Shown: positions 48,801 through 50,202, counted from the stretch's first letter. The stretch is DNA of 64,000 bases from Bursaphelenchus xylophilus (GCA_904066235.2 CAJFCV020000002.1:3162001-3226000); one strand, 5' to 3'. Notes: generated by a model from the sequence alone, not told the origin. Numbers and translations: made by a program.

Positions 48801-50202
48801 ATGTGCTCATTATTTTCCCGACAGACTGATATACATATGTATTATAACATTATCAACTGTCGGGAAAAGAATGTGGGTTTCTCTCGCCTTGAGATCTTCA
48901 ACATCGTTTTATAACAGCTGGATGGAGAGCTAACGCAGCGAGACCAGGCATTTAGCCGCGATGAATCCACATTATTTTCCCACCAGACTGATATTCTGCC
49001 TCTTGCGCTGTAACGCACTGAGGTGCCTCTTTTTGCGCAACTCAATATAAAAGAAAGCTCAAAAGCGTTACGTAATAGTAAAACCCACCTTTAACAAACA
49101 AATGCACCGCCTTGGAATGAACAACTCCTCGCTCGTTGCTCGCCACACACTCGTATCGGCCTTGGTCCTCTTCGCGCGACTTCTGAATCATCAACGCGCC
49201 CGGATTGCCAATAGTGGAGACGGAGTAGCGCGGGTTGTTCTTCACATTCACCGGAATCGAGTTCTTCAGCCACAGCACCTTCGGCGTTGGCTCTCCGCTC
49301 ACGCGGCAGCTCAGATGGGCGGTTCGGCCGCTCTCCACCGACTTCATCACCGGATGCGCTTCGATGATGGGGAAGCCGGGCGGCAGACCGTCGGTGGGGT
49401 AGACGACCAGCGACGCTTCGGACTTTAAGGGCGAGCCAATTCCGTTTTCGGCAGTGCAACTGATCGTCTTGTTGGAGTCGGACAACTTTACCGTTTCGAT
49501 GCGGAGAATTGACAGGGCGTCGGGGAGGGTTTTGATTTTGAAGCTGAAAATATTAAAGGGTTGCTGGGCTTGAGATATTACTTTATTTTTATTTGTATCA
49601 CTGTCGGGAAAATAATGTGCACTCTGTCGCATGGAAAATTTCATCGCCGCGTAGAAAATATTATAAATTGTGTCGCGACAAAATCAAACTGATTTTCACT
49701 TCAGCGAGGCCCATTATTTTCCTGACATATTTTCATAAAGTGCGTAGATATTTTTGTTTTGCTAACACTGGATTGCTAGCGCAAAAGGGGTTTTACTGCA
49801 CGGTGCGGAGCGCGACAACATTTTCATGTTATGAAAATACGAAGAACGGATGAAAAATGCCTACCGATTCTCCGCAATCGTATGACCATCCATGAGCCAC
49901 ATAACGGAAGGCAGCGGCTGACCGGCAGCGCGGCAAAACAGCACCAACGTCGACCCGTCCGGTACCCGCGAAGACTGTGGGCGAACGAGGAATTGAGGAG
50001 GCCCATCTGGAAGTATACATACATATTGGGGAAAGTTTTCGTCGGCATGTATCACATTAACTTGAAATTTTCAATAATTAAAAAACTGTTTGTGTTATAT
50101 TCTACAACGTATTTTACCTCCAGAATATCCGGCTGTGGAATGGTAGAGCTGGAACAAGACCGCCAAGGACAGTCGGAGCAGACAACAAATGCGGGTCTTC
50201 AT
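643..50202 (-). CDS. ptp-3: ptp-3-like LAR-family receptor tyrosine phosphatase (whole gene, 21 exons)
   Basis: Receptor protein-tyrosine phosphatase of the LAR/DLAR/PTP-3 type. The family acts at the cell surface in axon guidance, synapse formation and epidermal morphogenesis and binds liprin through its cytoplasmic part (family knowledge). Joining exons 1-21 gives 6,339 nt = 2,112 aa plus stop, with matching phase at all 20 junctions. Approximate domains: signal peptide 1-25, Ig 30-122, 130-226 and 230-320, FN3 1-7 from 325 to 1040, membrane-proximal domain 1045-1310 with a furin-type site at 1206-1209, TM 1339-1364, D1 about 1560-1825, D2 about 1850-2112. Introns 9 and 14 (18.5 and 19.0 kb) hold three quarters of the gene length and are full of repeats. 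The gene and family assignment is strong; expression, UTRs and isoforms are inferred. Confidence 0.95.
940..1079. mobile_element. MITE C (TGGA subfamily) in intron 20
   Basis: Ends read TATCAGCTTGTCGGGAAAAT and the inverted CCACATTATTTTCCCAACAA. It makes up about 140 of the 232 bp of intron 20. Non-autonomous; no ORF. Confidence 0.75.
1121..1219 (-). CDS. ptp-3: ptp-3 exon 20: D2 WPD-loop exon
   Basis: A 33-codon exon, acceptor TGGTTTTAG, donor TTG|GTAAGT, phase 0 on both sides; residues 1999-2031. It reads [20 protein letters not shown], then [13 protein letters not shown], aligning with the LAR D2 RTVRQFxFTDWPEQGVP segment. The general-acid position is Asp (WPD, residue 2015) rather than the Glu of vertebrate LAR D2. 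Confidence 0.92.
1262..1740 (-). CDS. ptp-3: ptp-3 exon 19: linker and first part of phosphatase domain D2
   Basis: Acceptor TTTTTTCAG, donor GTG|GTGAGT; residues 1839-1998. It encodes [20 protein letters not shown], then [20 protein letters not shown] and YAEYWP, the D2 core. The pTyr-loop tyrosine of KNRY is lost (KNRSPNQ). [15 protein letters not shown] matches the LAR D2 YxLREFKVTDA segment. It is separated from exon 20 by a 42-bp intron. Confidence 0.95.
1818..2191. mobile_element. MITE C (GAGCAC subfamily) in intron 18, interrupted or two halves
   Basis: Left arm AAGTCTGTCGGAAAAATAAT at 1820 and right arm CATTATTTTCCCGACAGATT near 2169-2188, 370 bp apart instead of about 150. Either other DNA is inserted in the middle, or these are two partial copies. 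Confidence 0.6.
2249..3547 (-). CDS. ptp-3: ptp-3 exon 18: juxtamembrane region and phosphatase domain D1
   Basis: Acceptor GCTTTCAG, donor CTGG|GTGAGT; residues 1406-1839. The first 150 residues are low complexity, rich in N, G, H and M ([19 protein letters not shown]). D1 then has every catalytic element: KNRYANV (Tyr 1571), [20 protein letters not shown], the WPDHG loop (Asp 1725) and [10 protein letters not shown] (Cys 1757, Arg 1763), plus the VQTDEQY Q-loop. So D1 is predicted to be active. Between the pTyr loop and SDYINA there is a longer acidic insert ending VYDEEEEPG. The 487-codon plus-strand reading over this exon is a shadow. Confidence 0.98.
3621..3682. mobile_element. short MITE C remnant in intron 17
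   Basis: GTCTGTCGGGAAATTAATGA paired with CCCCGACAAACTGAC in only 62 bp; the internal part is deleted. It sits in a 169-bp intron. Confidence 0.6.
3717..4140 (-). CDS. ptp-3: ptp-3 exon 17: end of ectodomain, transmembrane helix, start of cytoplasmic tail
   Basis: Acceptor AATTTCCAG, donor AATG|GTGAGT; residues 1265-1406. [20 protein letters not shown] completes the LAR membrane-proximal domain (GDGKxYGGxxNxPL is family-specific). The membrane helix is [20 protein letters not shown] and the next few residues (about 1339-1364), followed by the basic stop-transfer KCSKKG. Then the cytoplasmic juxtamembrane segment begins. Confidence 0.96.
4209..4358. mobile_element. MITE C (GAGCAC subfamily) in intron 16
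   Basis: TATCAGTCTGTCTGGAAAAT at the left and GTGCTCATTATTTTCCCGAC at the right, with the usual internal CGACAC...TTCATTTTCTC block. It fills 150 of the 245 bp of intron 16. Confidence 0.8.
4386..5423 (-). CDS. ptp-3: ptp-3 exon 16: FN3 7 and membrane-proximal domain with furin-type site
   Basis: Acceptor TGTTTCAG, donor AAG|GTATGA; 346 codons, residues 919-1264. GPCSDPP ends FN3 6. FN3 7 follows ([20 protein letters not shown], then [20 protein letters not shown]). From [11 protein letters not shown] onward it is the LAR membrane-proximal domain ([10 protein letters not shown] ... YVTAQL ... FTIGDGK). In its middle are an acidic stretch ([20 protein letters not shown]) and a very basic one containing RVKR (1206-1209) and RHRR, which fit the furin consensus R-X-K/R-R. 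LAR proteins are cut at such a site into two non-covalently bound subunits (family knowledge). The acidic and basic insertion is long. Confidence 0.95.
5500..5850. repeat. two-unit tandem duplication in intron 15
   Basis: Two units of about 170 bp, each ending GCATATTCTCAGACCTT...ATTTCCAAAATCGAC and each containing a TTTTTTGGCAAAAATTT-like stretch. They are diverged and fill most of the 440-bp intron 15. Confidence 0.6.
5864..6138 (-). CDS. ptp-3: ptp-3 exon 15: FN3 domain 6
   Basis: Acceptor CATTTTCAG, donor AGT|GTAAGT. It encodes [20 protein letters not shown] followed by [19 protein letters not shown], and closes with [20 protein letters not shown], the L-x-P/A-x-x-x-Y-x-x-x-V-x-A strand pattern of FN3. 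Residues 827-918. It is the first exon after the 19.0-kb intron, and the proposed junction point of long and short isoforms. Confidence 0.94.
6139..10008. other. intron 14, first part: no gene seen
   Basis: AT-rich intron DNA with islands of higher GC and mixed sequence (about 6760-7000, 8440-8600, 8710-9050). Short open frames on both strands show no domain, no usable splice sites in phase and no repeat copy elsewhere in the window. The islands could be regulatory, but nothing in the sequence proves it. Confidence 0.5.
10009..10312. repeat. TGCACNGTGCA palindrome array D1
   Basis: About ten copies or near copies of the 11-bp palindrome TGCAC[A/T/C/G]GTGCA, each usually set in TTT...AAA, at 20-40 bp spacing, separated by AT-rich filler. 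The open frames here arise from the repeat. Confidence 0.75.
10749..11165. repeat. 105-bp tandem array G1 (three units) plus shared right flank
   Basis: GCGACA starts at 10751, 10855, 10960 and 11064: three units of 104-105 bp. Each unit holds an inverted pair GCGACAAATTTTT / AAATTTTTTGTCGC and GTGTAAACTTACACTA. The right flank (CATCTACAATCCGCGACAAG-like, then GACAGAATCAAAACATATT) is shared with array G2. Confidence 0.8.
11166..13590. other. intron 14: no gene seen
   Basis: No exon, RNA gene or recognised element. Mixed-GC islands occur near 11800-12060 and 13300-13440. An open plus-strand frame near 11800-12110 is Lys/Arg-rich without a recognisable domain. Confidence 0.45.
13592..14005. 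repeat. 105-bp tandem array G2 (three units) plus shared right flank
   Basis: GCGACA starts at 13592, 13689, 13795 and 13900. Same unit and same right flank as G1, so G1 and G2 are copies of one element rather than independent satellites. It runs directly into a half copy of MITE C. Confidence 0.8.
14013..14049. mobile_element. right end of MITE C
   Basis: CAGAGTGCTCATTATTTTCC then CGACAGACTGATAG; no left end is seen. Confidence 0.65.
14050..14997. other. intron 14: no gene seen
   Basis: Starts with a mixed-GC island (14150-14400), then becomes extremely AT-rich with long A and T runs just downstream of the candidate isoform exon. Nothing recognised. Confidence 0.45.
14998..15367 (-). CDS. 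ptp-3: candidate alternative ptp-3 exon (short-isoform first exon or cassette)
   Basis: An open stretch of 123 codons from ATG 15367 to a good donor GGAG|GTGGGT, ending in phase 1 exactly as exon 14 does, so it splices in frame to exon 15 (G|CT = Ala). Joined to exons 15-21 it would give 1,409 aa lacking the Ig domains and FN3 1-5. The protein is Thr/Pro-rich ([16 protein letters not shown]), then more globular ([20 protein letters not shown] and [16 protein letters not shown]). Coding-like base use stands out from the flanking AT-rich DNA. C. elegans ptp-3 is known to have a short form lacking the Ig part, which makes a first exon plausible. However, no signal peptide is encoded. An alternative is a cassette starting at 15411 after a weak acceptor TTTTCGAG (138 codons, phase 1 to 1). 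I recognise no domain in it. Confidence 0.55.
15412..15900. other. sequence upstream of candidate isoform exon: no feature proven
   Basis: If the exon at 14998-15367 is a first exon, its promoter and 5' UTR would lie here. I see no SL-type acceptor (TTTCAG) close to the ATG and no clear core promoter. The only in-phase acceptor is the weak TTTTCGAG at 15412. Confidence 0.35.
15901..16600. mobile_element. 700-bp DNA transposon family A, copy 1
   Basis: Begins TACAGGGTGCGGCAATTTTT and ends with its inverse at 16600; inverted arms run about 130 bp. The TA at both ends suggests a TA target duplication. The interior (ACATAGGCCACACATCAATT, AAGATATTCAACGATTCTTTG) is related to family J. No transposase is coded, so it is non-autonomous. 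Copy 2 at 46276 is the same length with about ten differences by eye. Confidence 0.9.
16601..17254. other. intron 14: no gene proven
   Basis: A minus-strand frame at 16695-17030 starts with a hydrophobic run ([13 protein letters not shown]) resembling a signal anchor, but it lacks a credible donor; see rejected items. Nothing else seen. Confidence 0.35.
17255..17660. repeat. three-unit degenerate tandem repeat
   Basis: Three units of about 125-135 bp, each with TTCAAA-rich sequence, an ATTACAGTA block, AACTTG, then CCCA..AT.GC..A and CCACTAAC-like sequence. Strongly AT-rich and diverged. Confidence 0.6.
17661..18379. other. intron 14: no gene seen
   Basis: AT-rich with one mixed-GC patch (17690-17880). 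No exon or element recognised. Confidence 0.4.
18380..18484. mobile_element. element E fragment (right end)
   Basis: TGCACAGTGCATGCCGCC then GCGACTTTGCGAACGGACTAGT. The end matches other E copies (24 kb, 39 kb, 52 kb). Internal palindromes are present; the left end is not clear. Confidence 0.55.
18547..18691. mobile_element. MITE C (TGGA subfamily)
   Basis: TATCAGTCTGTCGGGAAAAT ... CCACATTATTTTCCCGACAG + ACTGATA; complete inverted repeat, 145 bp. Confidence 0.8.
18761..18870. mobile_element. MITE C left part (GAGCAC subfamily)
   Basis: CAGTTTGTCGGGAAAATAAT then the internal CGCGACGCAATTCATTTTCTC block; the right end is missing. Confidence 0.65.
19270..19301. mobile_element. MITE C right end
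   Basis: GTCCACATTACTTTCCCGGC then AGACGGATATA; solitary end. Confidence 0.5.
19302..20160. other. intron 14: no gene seen
   Basis: Mixed sequence with an island at 19740-20100; no exon, RNA or repeat family recognised. Confidence 0.4.
20165..20475. repeat. two-unit tandem duplication
   Basis: Two units of about 150-175 bp sharing TAGACTAAAATAAGGTA.AAATAGGTTG, CTTCTAGAAGACA and GTCATCATG, clearly diverged. Confidence 0.65.
20837..21095. mobile_element. element J, complete copy
   Basis: Begins AAGTGCGACGCTAAGATTTTG and ends CAAAATCTGAGCGTCGCACTT, inverted ends of about 20 bp. The interior has CCGAGATATTGAGCGATCTTCGCG and GAGAGTACACGAAACG, found in many fragments across the window. Non-coding. 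Confidence 0.75.
21096..22171. other. intron 14: no gene seen
   Basis: Unrecognised. It contains the first GTAAAATACG 10-mer (21422-21431) and a mixed-GC island at 21700-21960. Confidence 0.4.
22172..22491. repeat. TGCACNGTGCA palindrome array D2
   Basis: About nine palindrome copies (TGCACAGTGCA, TGCACGGTGCA, TGCACCGTGCA, TGCACTGTGCA-like) with TTTTTCGACTGCAC-type linkers. The derived open frames are not genes. Confidence 0.75.
22492..24189. other. intron 14: repeat fragments only
   Basis: Includes a MITE C left end at 22909 (TATCAACCTGTCGGGAAAAT) and a palindrome-bearing E fragment near 23280-23360 (CTTCGCAAAGTCGCTGGAG, TTTGCACTGTGCAG). A plus frame at 22583-22804 has no recognisable domain. 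Confidence 0.45.
24190..24370. mobile_element. element E with internal palindromes
   Basis: CAGTCGCTGAAATGAATTTTGG near the left and the inverse-like TTTCAACGACTCCGCAAACG at the right. Inside are CACACTGTGCAG, TTGCACGGTGCAA, TTGCACAGTGCAA and TTGCACAGTGCATG. Confidence 0.6.
24371..25184. other. intron 14 end: no gene seen
   Basis: A mixed-GC island (24470-24740), then an AT-rich two-unit repeat (TCTCACCACGAAAACAT at 24913, TCTCACTACGAAAACAT at 25041) with one GTAAAATACG copy between. Confidence 0.4.
25185..25311 (-). CDS. ptp-3: ptp-3 exon 14: end of FN3 domain 5
   Basis: Acceptor GATTTCAG, donor GGAG|GTTGGT. It encodes [20 protein letters not shown] then [17 protein letters not shown], the F-G strands of FN3 5 (Y-x-FRVAAxTxxGxGP). 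Residues 785-827. It ends in phase 1, so it can join either exon 15 (long isoform) or, if included, the exon near 15 kb. The 19.0-kb intron 14 follows. Confidence 0.93.
25541..25791 (-). CDS. ptp-3: ptp-3 exon 13: end of FN3 4 and start of FN3 5
   Basis: Acceptor TTTTTCCAG, donor [29 protein letters not shown] completes FN3 4. [20 protein letters not shown], then [20 protein letters not shown] opens FN3 5, including the PPxxxxNGPITGY motif shared by LAR and other neural receptor FN3 domains. Residues 701-784. Confidence 0.95.
25940..26160. repeat. short tandem units with GTAAAATACG in intron 12
   Basis: Two to three units: TCTAAAAAATCAGAAAAAGC / GCTCCAAAAATCATCAAAAA followed by CTTC..CTATTGTAAAATACGTT. 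The only place where the 10-mer is part of a local tandem repeat. Confidence 0.55.
26171..26386 (-). CDS. ptp-3: ptp-3 exon 12: FN3 domain 4
   Basis: Acceptor CCTTTCAG, donor TTGA|GTGAGT. It encodes [16 protein letters not shown], then [20 protein letters not shown] and [19 protein letters not shown]. Strand B tryptophan and the YLVWYR strand C identify an FN3 domain; the final loop comes from exon 13. Residues 629-701. The donor side holds two to three short tandem units, each with the GTAAAATACG 10-mer. Confidence 0.94.
26706..26829 (-). CDS. ptp-3: ptp-3 exon 11: second half of FN3 domain 3
   Basis: Acceptor ATTTTCAG, donor AGTC|GTAAGT. It reads [20 protein letters not shown] then [10 protein letters not shown], the L-x-P-x-T/S-x-Y-x-x-R-V-x-A-x-N-x-x-G-x-G signature of FN3 strands E-F. 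Residues 588-629. NHT is a potential N-glycosylation site. Confidence 0.94.
27045..27226 (-). CDS. ptp-3: ptp-3 exon 10: first half of FN3 domain 3
   Basis: Acceptor TTATTTTAG, donor AAT|GTGAGT. The phase fits exon 9 across 18.5 kb (G|TT = Val). It encodes [20 protein letters not shown] followed by [18 protein letters not shown], a textbook FN3 A-C segment (strand B W, then G-x-I-x-GYYVY). Residues 527-587. Confidence 0.94.
27227..28175. other. intron 9 start: AT-rich, no gene seen
   Basis: Very T-rich on the plus strand. Open frames are low complexity (poly Phe/Lys). One GTAAAATACG copy at 28086-28095. Confidence 0.45.
28176..28425. repeat. palindrome array D3 (short form of D4)
   Basis: Opens GGGATATGAGG..TCTGGAGAGTAAACCGCACTG and closes CTTAAAAATCGATGCGTACAG + TGCAAG, both ends shared with D4 at 29618-30295. 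Five or six palindrome copies inside. Confidence 0.7.
28849..29010. mobile_element. MITE C (GAGC subfamily)
   Basis: TATAACAGTGTGTCGGGAAA to TTCATTATTTTCTTGACCAAC then TGATATA; complete, somewhat diverged. Confidence 0.7.
29011..29617. other. intron 9: no gene seen
   Basis: One GTAAAATACG (minus orientation) at 29106 and a small J-like piece (CACATATCAATCATGGAGAATTTCAGG) at 29210. The island 29250-29530 is unrecognised. Confidence 0.4.
29618..30295. repeat. palindrome array D4 (long form, higher-order repeat)
   Basis: Same ends as D3 but 680 bp. About 20 palindrome copies. From about 29926 and 30116 the same order of palindromes and linkers repeats with a ~190-bp period (GCACCGTGCAAAATTTT..CAC..TGAAATTT.GCAC.GTGCAGCC). 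Confidence 0.75.
30587..30906. repeat. 105-bp tandem array G3 (three units)
   Basis: GCGACA at 30587, 30692, 30797 and 30902: exactly 105 bp each. Units hold GCGACAAAAAATTTTT and AAATTTGTCGCAAAA. Related to G1/G2 in unit plan but with different linkers (TTGAAGT.ACTAC). Confidence 0.8.
31200..31288. mobile_element. two MITE C right ends in tandem
   Basis: CGACAAATCCACATTATTTTC + CCGACAGAGTGATA, then AAAATCCATATTATTTTCCC + GACAAACCGATAAA, 55 bp apart. A similar pair is at 36293-36437. Confidence 0.65.
31289..31774. other. intron 9: no gene seen
   Basis: Mixed-GC island 31410-31650; nothing recognised. Confidence 0.4.
31775..31930. mobile_element. element E fragment
   Basis: GCGACAGCTCAAAAAAGCCT, TTGCACGGTGCAAAAGCGAC, CTGCACAGTGCAAGTCG; the E-family order with ends degraded. 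Confidence 0.55.
31951..32108. mobile_element. MITE C variant with ACGGCGGATCGTCGC arms
   Basis: TATCGGTCTGTCGGGAAAAA-ACGGCGGATCGTCGC and the inverse GCGACGATCCGCCGTTATTT-TTCCGACAGACTGATA: longer, GC-richer arms than other copies. A third subfamily. Confidence 0.8.
32172..32275. mobile_element. element E fragment
   Basis: TAGTCCGTTCTCAAGGTCGC then TGGAGTGATTTCGATG, and a palindrome TTGGCACCGTGCAATG; partial. Confidence 0.5.
32276..33905. other. intron 9: no gene; GC-rich CT-rich island at 33520-33790
   Basis: Mostly AT-rich. At 33520-33790 composition changes sharply (CGCTCTCTCCATCGCGCGCC, CTCTCTCGCCGCTCTC). Frames are open on both strands there because of composition; no domain is seen. 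Confidence 0.45.
33906..34054. mobile_element. MITE C (GAGC subfamily)
   Basis: TTTGTCGGGAAAATAGTGAG to GTGTTCATTATTTTCCCGAC + AGACTGATA; complete. Confidence 0.8.
34055..37056. other. intron 9: no gene seen
   Basis: Unrecognised AT-rich DNA with islands (34900-35080, 35450-35620, 36720-37020), two GTAAAATACG copies (35714, 36607) and two solitary MITE C ends at 36293-36328 and 36402-36437. Confidence 0.4.
37057..37208. mobile_element. MITE C (TGGA subfamily)
   Basis: TATCAGTCTGTCGGGAAAAT then AATGTGGACTTG; inverse CTACATTATTTTCCCGACAG + ATTGATA. Confidence 0.85.
37403..37553. mobile_element. MITE C (GAGCAC subfamily)
   Basis: TATCAGTATGTCGGGAAAAT + AATGAGCAC and the inverse ACTCATTATTTTCTCGACAG + ACTGATA. 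Confidence 0.8.
37590..37668. mobile_element. MITE C right half (TGGA subfamily)
   Basis: CTGCGACAAGACGAGACATTTTGCTGCC.. ends AATCCACAGTATTTTCCCGA + CCAACTAATAG. Confidence 0.6.
37669..38600. other. intron 9: no gene seen
   Basis: No exon, RNA gene or known repeat recognised. Confidence 0.4.
38601..38759. mobile_element. MITE C (diverged)
   Basis: TATCAGCCTTTAGGGAAAGT left, AACTATTTTCCCGACAGACT + GATA right, internal AATTAATTTTCCCTGTGGCGAT block. Confidence 0.7.
38760..39256. other. intron 9: mixed-GC island, no gene proven
   Basis: Open frames on both strands at 38830-39060 reflect composition. No domain, and no splice sites in phase with ptp-3. Confidence 0.4.
39257..39443. mobile_element. 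element E, near-complete copy
   Basis: TAGTCTATTCGTAAAGCCGC at the left and the inverse GCAACTTTGCCAACGAACTGG at the right. Internal TTGCACGGTGCAA and TTGCACCGTGCAA. Confidence 0.65.
39448..39803. mobile_element. element H, copy 1 (palindromic, GC core)
   Basis: Arms CTACTGCAGTG / CTACTGTAG, then GGTGCCATTTTGCGTCC and the inverse GGATGCAAAATGGTACGTTT. The core holds GGGCGCGCCC and CCCGGGCGCGC. Copy 2 at 61393 shares arms and plan but is 100 bp shorter. It abuts element E. Confidence 0.7.
39836..40012. repeat. palindrome-bearing fragment
   Basis: TCGCACAGTGCATGTTGCGC, TTTGCTCGGTGCAAAAG and GTGCACGGTGCAACC in a diverged E/F-like context. Confidence 0.5.
40013..40584. other. intron 9: no gene seen
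   Basis: Mixed island 40230-40430 and one GTAAAATACG at 40520. Confidence 0.4.
40585..40743. mobile_element. MITE C (GAGCAC subfamily)
   Basis: TATCTGTTGTGAAAAATAAT left (diverged), GTGCTCATTATTTTCCCGAC + AGACTGATA right, with intact CGACACAATTAATTTTCTCGGCGG interior. Confidence 0.8.
40903..41038. mobile_element. MITE C, left end lost
   Basis: Interior TCTGTCGCATGGAAAATCGC and right end GTGCTCATTATTTTCCCAAC + AGACTGATGG. Confidence 0.65.
41390..41680. mobile_element. element J fragment
   Basis: GACGTGGTGCAAGCGAGAG..., TTCACCGATCTTTGCAGGCG, GAGAGCACACAAAATACAGAG, then GCCATCAAAATCTGAATCG: the J order, diverged. Confidence 0.55.
41681..42207. other. intron 9: no gene seen
   Basis: Mixed-GC island 41830-42170 with chance open frames on both strands. 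Confidence 0.35.
42208..42361. mobile_element. MITE C
   Basis: TCTGTTTGTCGGAAAAAAAT left and TTTATTATTTTTCCGACAGA + CTGATA right. Confidence 0.75.
42460..42720. repeat. palindrome-bearing element F fragment
   Basis: TTGCACAGTGCAAACTC, ATGCACGGTGCAAAATT, ATGCACAGTGCAAAGTC, then CATTTTGAACTTTTTCTCAG and TTGTCGCAAACGCACAGTGC, as in the larger F locus at 58.7 kb. Confidence 0.6.
42721..43283. other. intron 9: no gene seen
   Basis: Mixed island 42880-43200; nothing recognised. Confidence 0.4.
43284..43710. mobile_element. element J, diverged copy
   Basis: GATCTTGATGAAACTTGGCC, CGCTTTGCAGAAACGATCGAG, GACAAAGATATAGCCAAAAAAG and a terminal CTTCGAACTTGGGGTACC. Ends decayed. Confidence 0.6.
43711..44275. 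other. intron 9: no gene seen
   Basis: Unrecognised. A plus frame at 44113-44382 ([20 protein letters not shown]) runs into element J and has no splice support. Confidence 0.35.
44276..44685. mobile_element. element J, 410-bp copy
   Basis: ATGTGCGACGCATAGATTTTG and the inverse ACAAAATCTGAGCGTCCCAC. Interior GGCAAAAATATGGCC and TCTGACCGCCCTCCGCGTTTT. Confidence 0.7.
44686..45179. other. intron 9: no gene seen
   Basis: No recognised feature. A plus frame at 44950-45180 lacks any domain. Confidence 0.4.
45180..45600. repeat. degenerate AT-rich tandem repeat next to exon 9
   Basis: Repeated TAGGTTTGAATATGAAAATTT / TAATAAGTTTTAATATGTAAA / TAATAAGTTTGAGTACGTAA blocks at roughly 130-bp intervals. 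Confidence 0.5.
45729..45873 (-). CDS. ptp-3: ptp-3 exon 9: end of FN3 domain 2
   Basis: Acceptor CGATTTTAG, donor AATG|GTGGGT. It encodes [19 protein letters not shown], then [19 protein letters not shown] and [12 protein letters not shown], the YxVRVxTxN strand and G-x-SPWS are standard FN3 F-G features. Residues 479-527. The 18.5-kb intron 9 follows. Confidence 0.93.
45934..46273. mobile_element. MITE B (340-bp inverted repeat) in intron 8
   Basis: Arms start TAAAGGTGGTCATATAAGAT and continue CTCGGAATTTTTTTTCCCAAATCGCG; the inverse ends GACCACCTTTA. Arms exceed 50 bp and TA at both ends suggests a TA target. No ORF. Only one copy in this window. Confidence 0.88.
46276..46975. mobile_element. 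700-bp DNA transposon family A, copy 2, in intron 8
   Basis: Same length and ends as copy 1 at 15901, differing at about ten positions by eye, so the copies are young. It begins 2 bp after MITE B and ends 13 bp from the exon 8 donor. Confidence 0.92.
46989..47048 (-). CDS. ptp-3: ptp-3 exon 8: middle of FN3 domain 2 (60-nt microexon)
   Basis: A 20-codon exon with acceptor CCTTTCAG and donor CAG|GTAAAA. It reads [20 protein letters not shown], the G-Y-x-V-x-Y strand C of FN3 2 followed by the usual W at strand E. Phase 0 on both sides. Residues 459-478. It is followed by intron 8, which is almost entirely two nested transposons. Confidence 0.9.
47115..47240. mobile_element. element J left part in intron 7
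   Basis: AAGTGCGACGCACAGATTGCG then CCTGCGCTTTGTAGAAGCAG; truncated. Confidence 0.6.
47513..47707 (-). CDS. ptp-3: ptp-3 exon 7: end of FN3 1 and start of FN3 2
   Basis: Acceptor CTTTTCAG, donor [29 protein letters not shown] is the classic Y-x-F-x-V-x-A strand and G-x-S-x-PS end of an FN3 domain. [20 protein letters not shown] followed by [14 protein letters not shown] opens FN3 2. Residues 394-458. The LAR family has the same junction (SxPSAPPxxV-type linker). Confidence 0.95.
47799..47883 (-). CDS. ptp-3: ptp-3 exon 6: middle of FN3 domain 1
   Basis: A small exon (85 nt) that no single open frame reveals. Acceptor TTCTTCAG, donor AAG|GTAAGT. In phase it reads [14 protein letters not shown] and [12 protein letters not shown], the E-F part of FN3 1 with the conserved L-x-P turn (ENLVPF). 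Residues 365-393. It is supported by exact phase on both sides and by fit to the FN3 pattern. Confidence 0.88.
47945..48074 (-). CDS. ptp-3: ptp-3 exon 5: start of FN3 domain 1
   Basis: Acceptor GTTTTCAG, donor TCAA|GTAAGC. It encodes the [20 protein letters not shown] opening of an FN3 domain, with the conserved proline cluster and strand B tryptophan, through the KFIVTYQVK strand. Residues 322-365. Phase 1 in, phase 2 out, both matching the neighbours. Confidence 0.93.
48118..48399 (-). CDS. ptp-3: ptp-3 exon 4: Ig3
   Basis: Acceptor TTTTTCAG, donor GGAC|GTAAGT. It begins [20 protein letters not shown] and has both Ig cysteines ([13 protein letters not shown] and [17 protein letters not shown]). 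The LTCVAVG and CVAxSxLGxIxAT stretches are hallmarks of LAR Ig3. Residues 228-322. Intron 4, which follows, is only 43 bp, a typical nematode minimum. Confidence 0.95.
48674..48831. mobile_element. MITE C (GAGCAC subfamily) in intron 3
   Basis: TATCAGCCTGTCGGGAAAAT and GTGCTCATTATTTTCCCGAC + AGACTGATA; complete. Confidence 0.85.
48851..48993. mobile_element. MITE C (TGGA subfamily) in intron 3
   Basis: TATCAACTGTCGGGAAAAGA and ATCCACATTATTTTCCCACC + AGACTGATA; 20 bp from the copy before it. The two subfamilies lie side by side. Confidence 0.8.
49089..49543 (-). CDS. ptp-3: ptp-3 exon 3: end of Ig1 and all of Ig2
   Basis: Acceptor ATTTTCAG, donor AAAG|GTGGGT. It completes Ig1 with the second cysteine ([15 protein letters not shown]), then encodes Ig2: [20 protein letters not shown] and the D-x-G-x-Y-x-C motif of Ig domains as [14 protein letters not shown]. 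It closes with the VHLFVK strand typical of the LAR Ig2-Ig3 junction. Residues 76-228. The plus-strand readings over this exon are shadows. Confidence 0.95.
49596..49728. mobile_element. MITE C in intron 2
   Basis: TATCACTGTCGGGAAAATAA left; right CCATTATTTTCCTGACATAT, diverged. Followed by a short F-like piece (TTTCATAAAGTGCGTAGATA). Confidence 0.7.
49865..50006 (-). CDS. ptp-3: ptp-3 exon 2: first half of Ig1
   Basis: Acceptor CTTCCAG, donor TCG|GTAGGC. It encodes [18 protein letters not shown], then the first Ig cysteine ([11 protein letters not shown]) and the tryptophan of strand C (VMWLMDG), matching the start of LAR Ig1. The residues after the tryptophan are [11 protein letters not shown]. 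The lysine-rich loop that vertebrate and fly LAR proteins carry here for heparan sulfate binding is absent. Residues 29-76. The incoming phase fits exon 1 and the outgoing phase fits exon 3. Confidence 0.93.
50118..50202 (-). CDS. ptp-3: ptp-3 exon 1: start codon and signal peptide
   Basis: The exon encodes 28 codons plus one base, beginning [18 protein letters not shown]: a basic n-region, a hydrophobic core and small residues (STAG) near residue 24, as in a secretory signal peptide. Donor is GGAG|GTAAAA. The trailing G joins AT of exon 2 to make Asp, so the phase is exact. An in-frame stop lies about 60 nt upstream of the ATG, and no TTTCAG acceptor sits just before it, so this ATG is the natural start. 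The donor overlaps one copy of the GTAAAATACG 10-mer. Residues 1-29. Confidence 0.85.
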
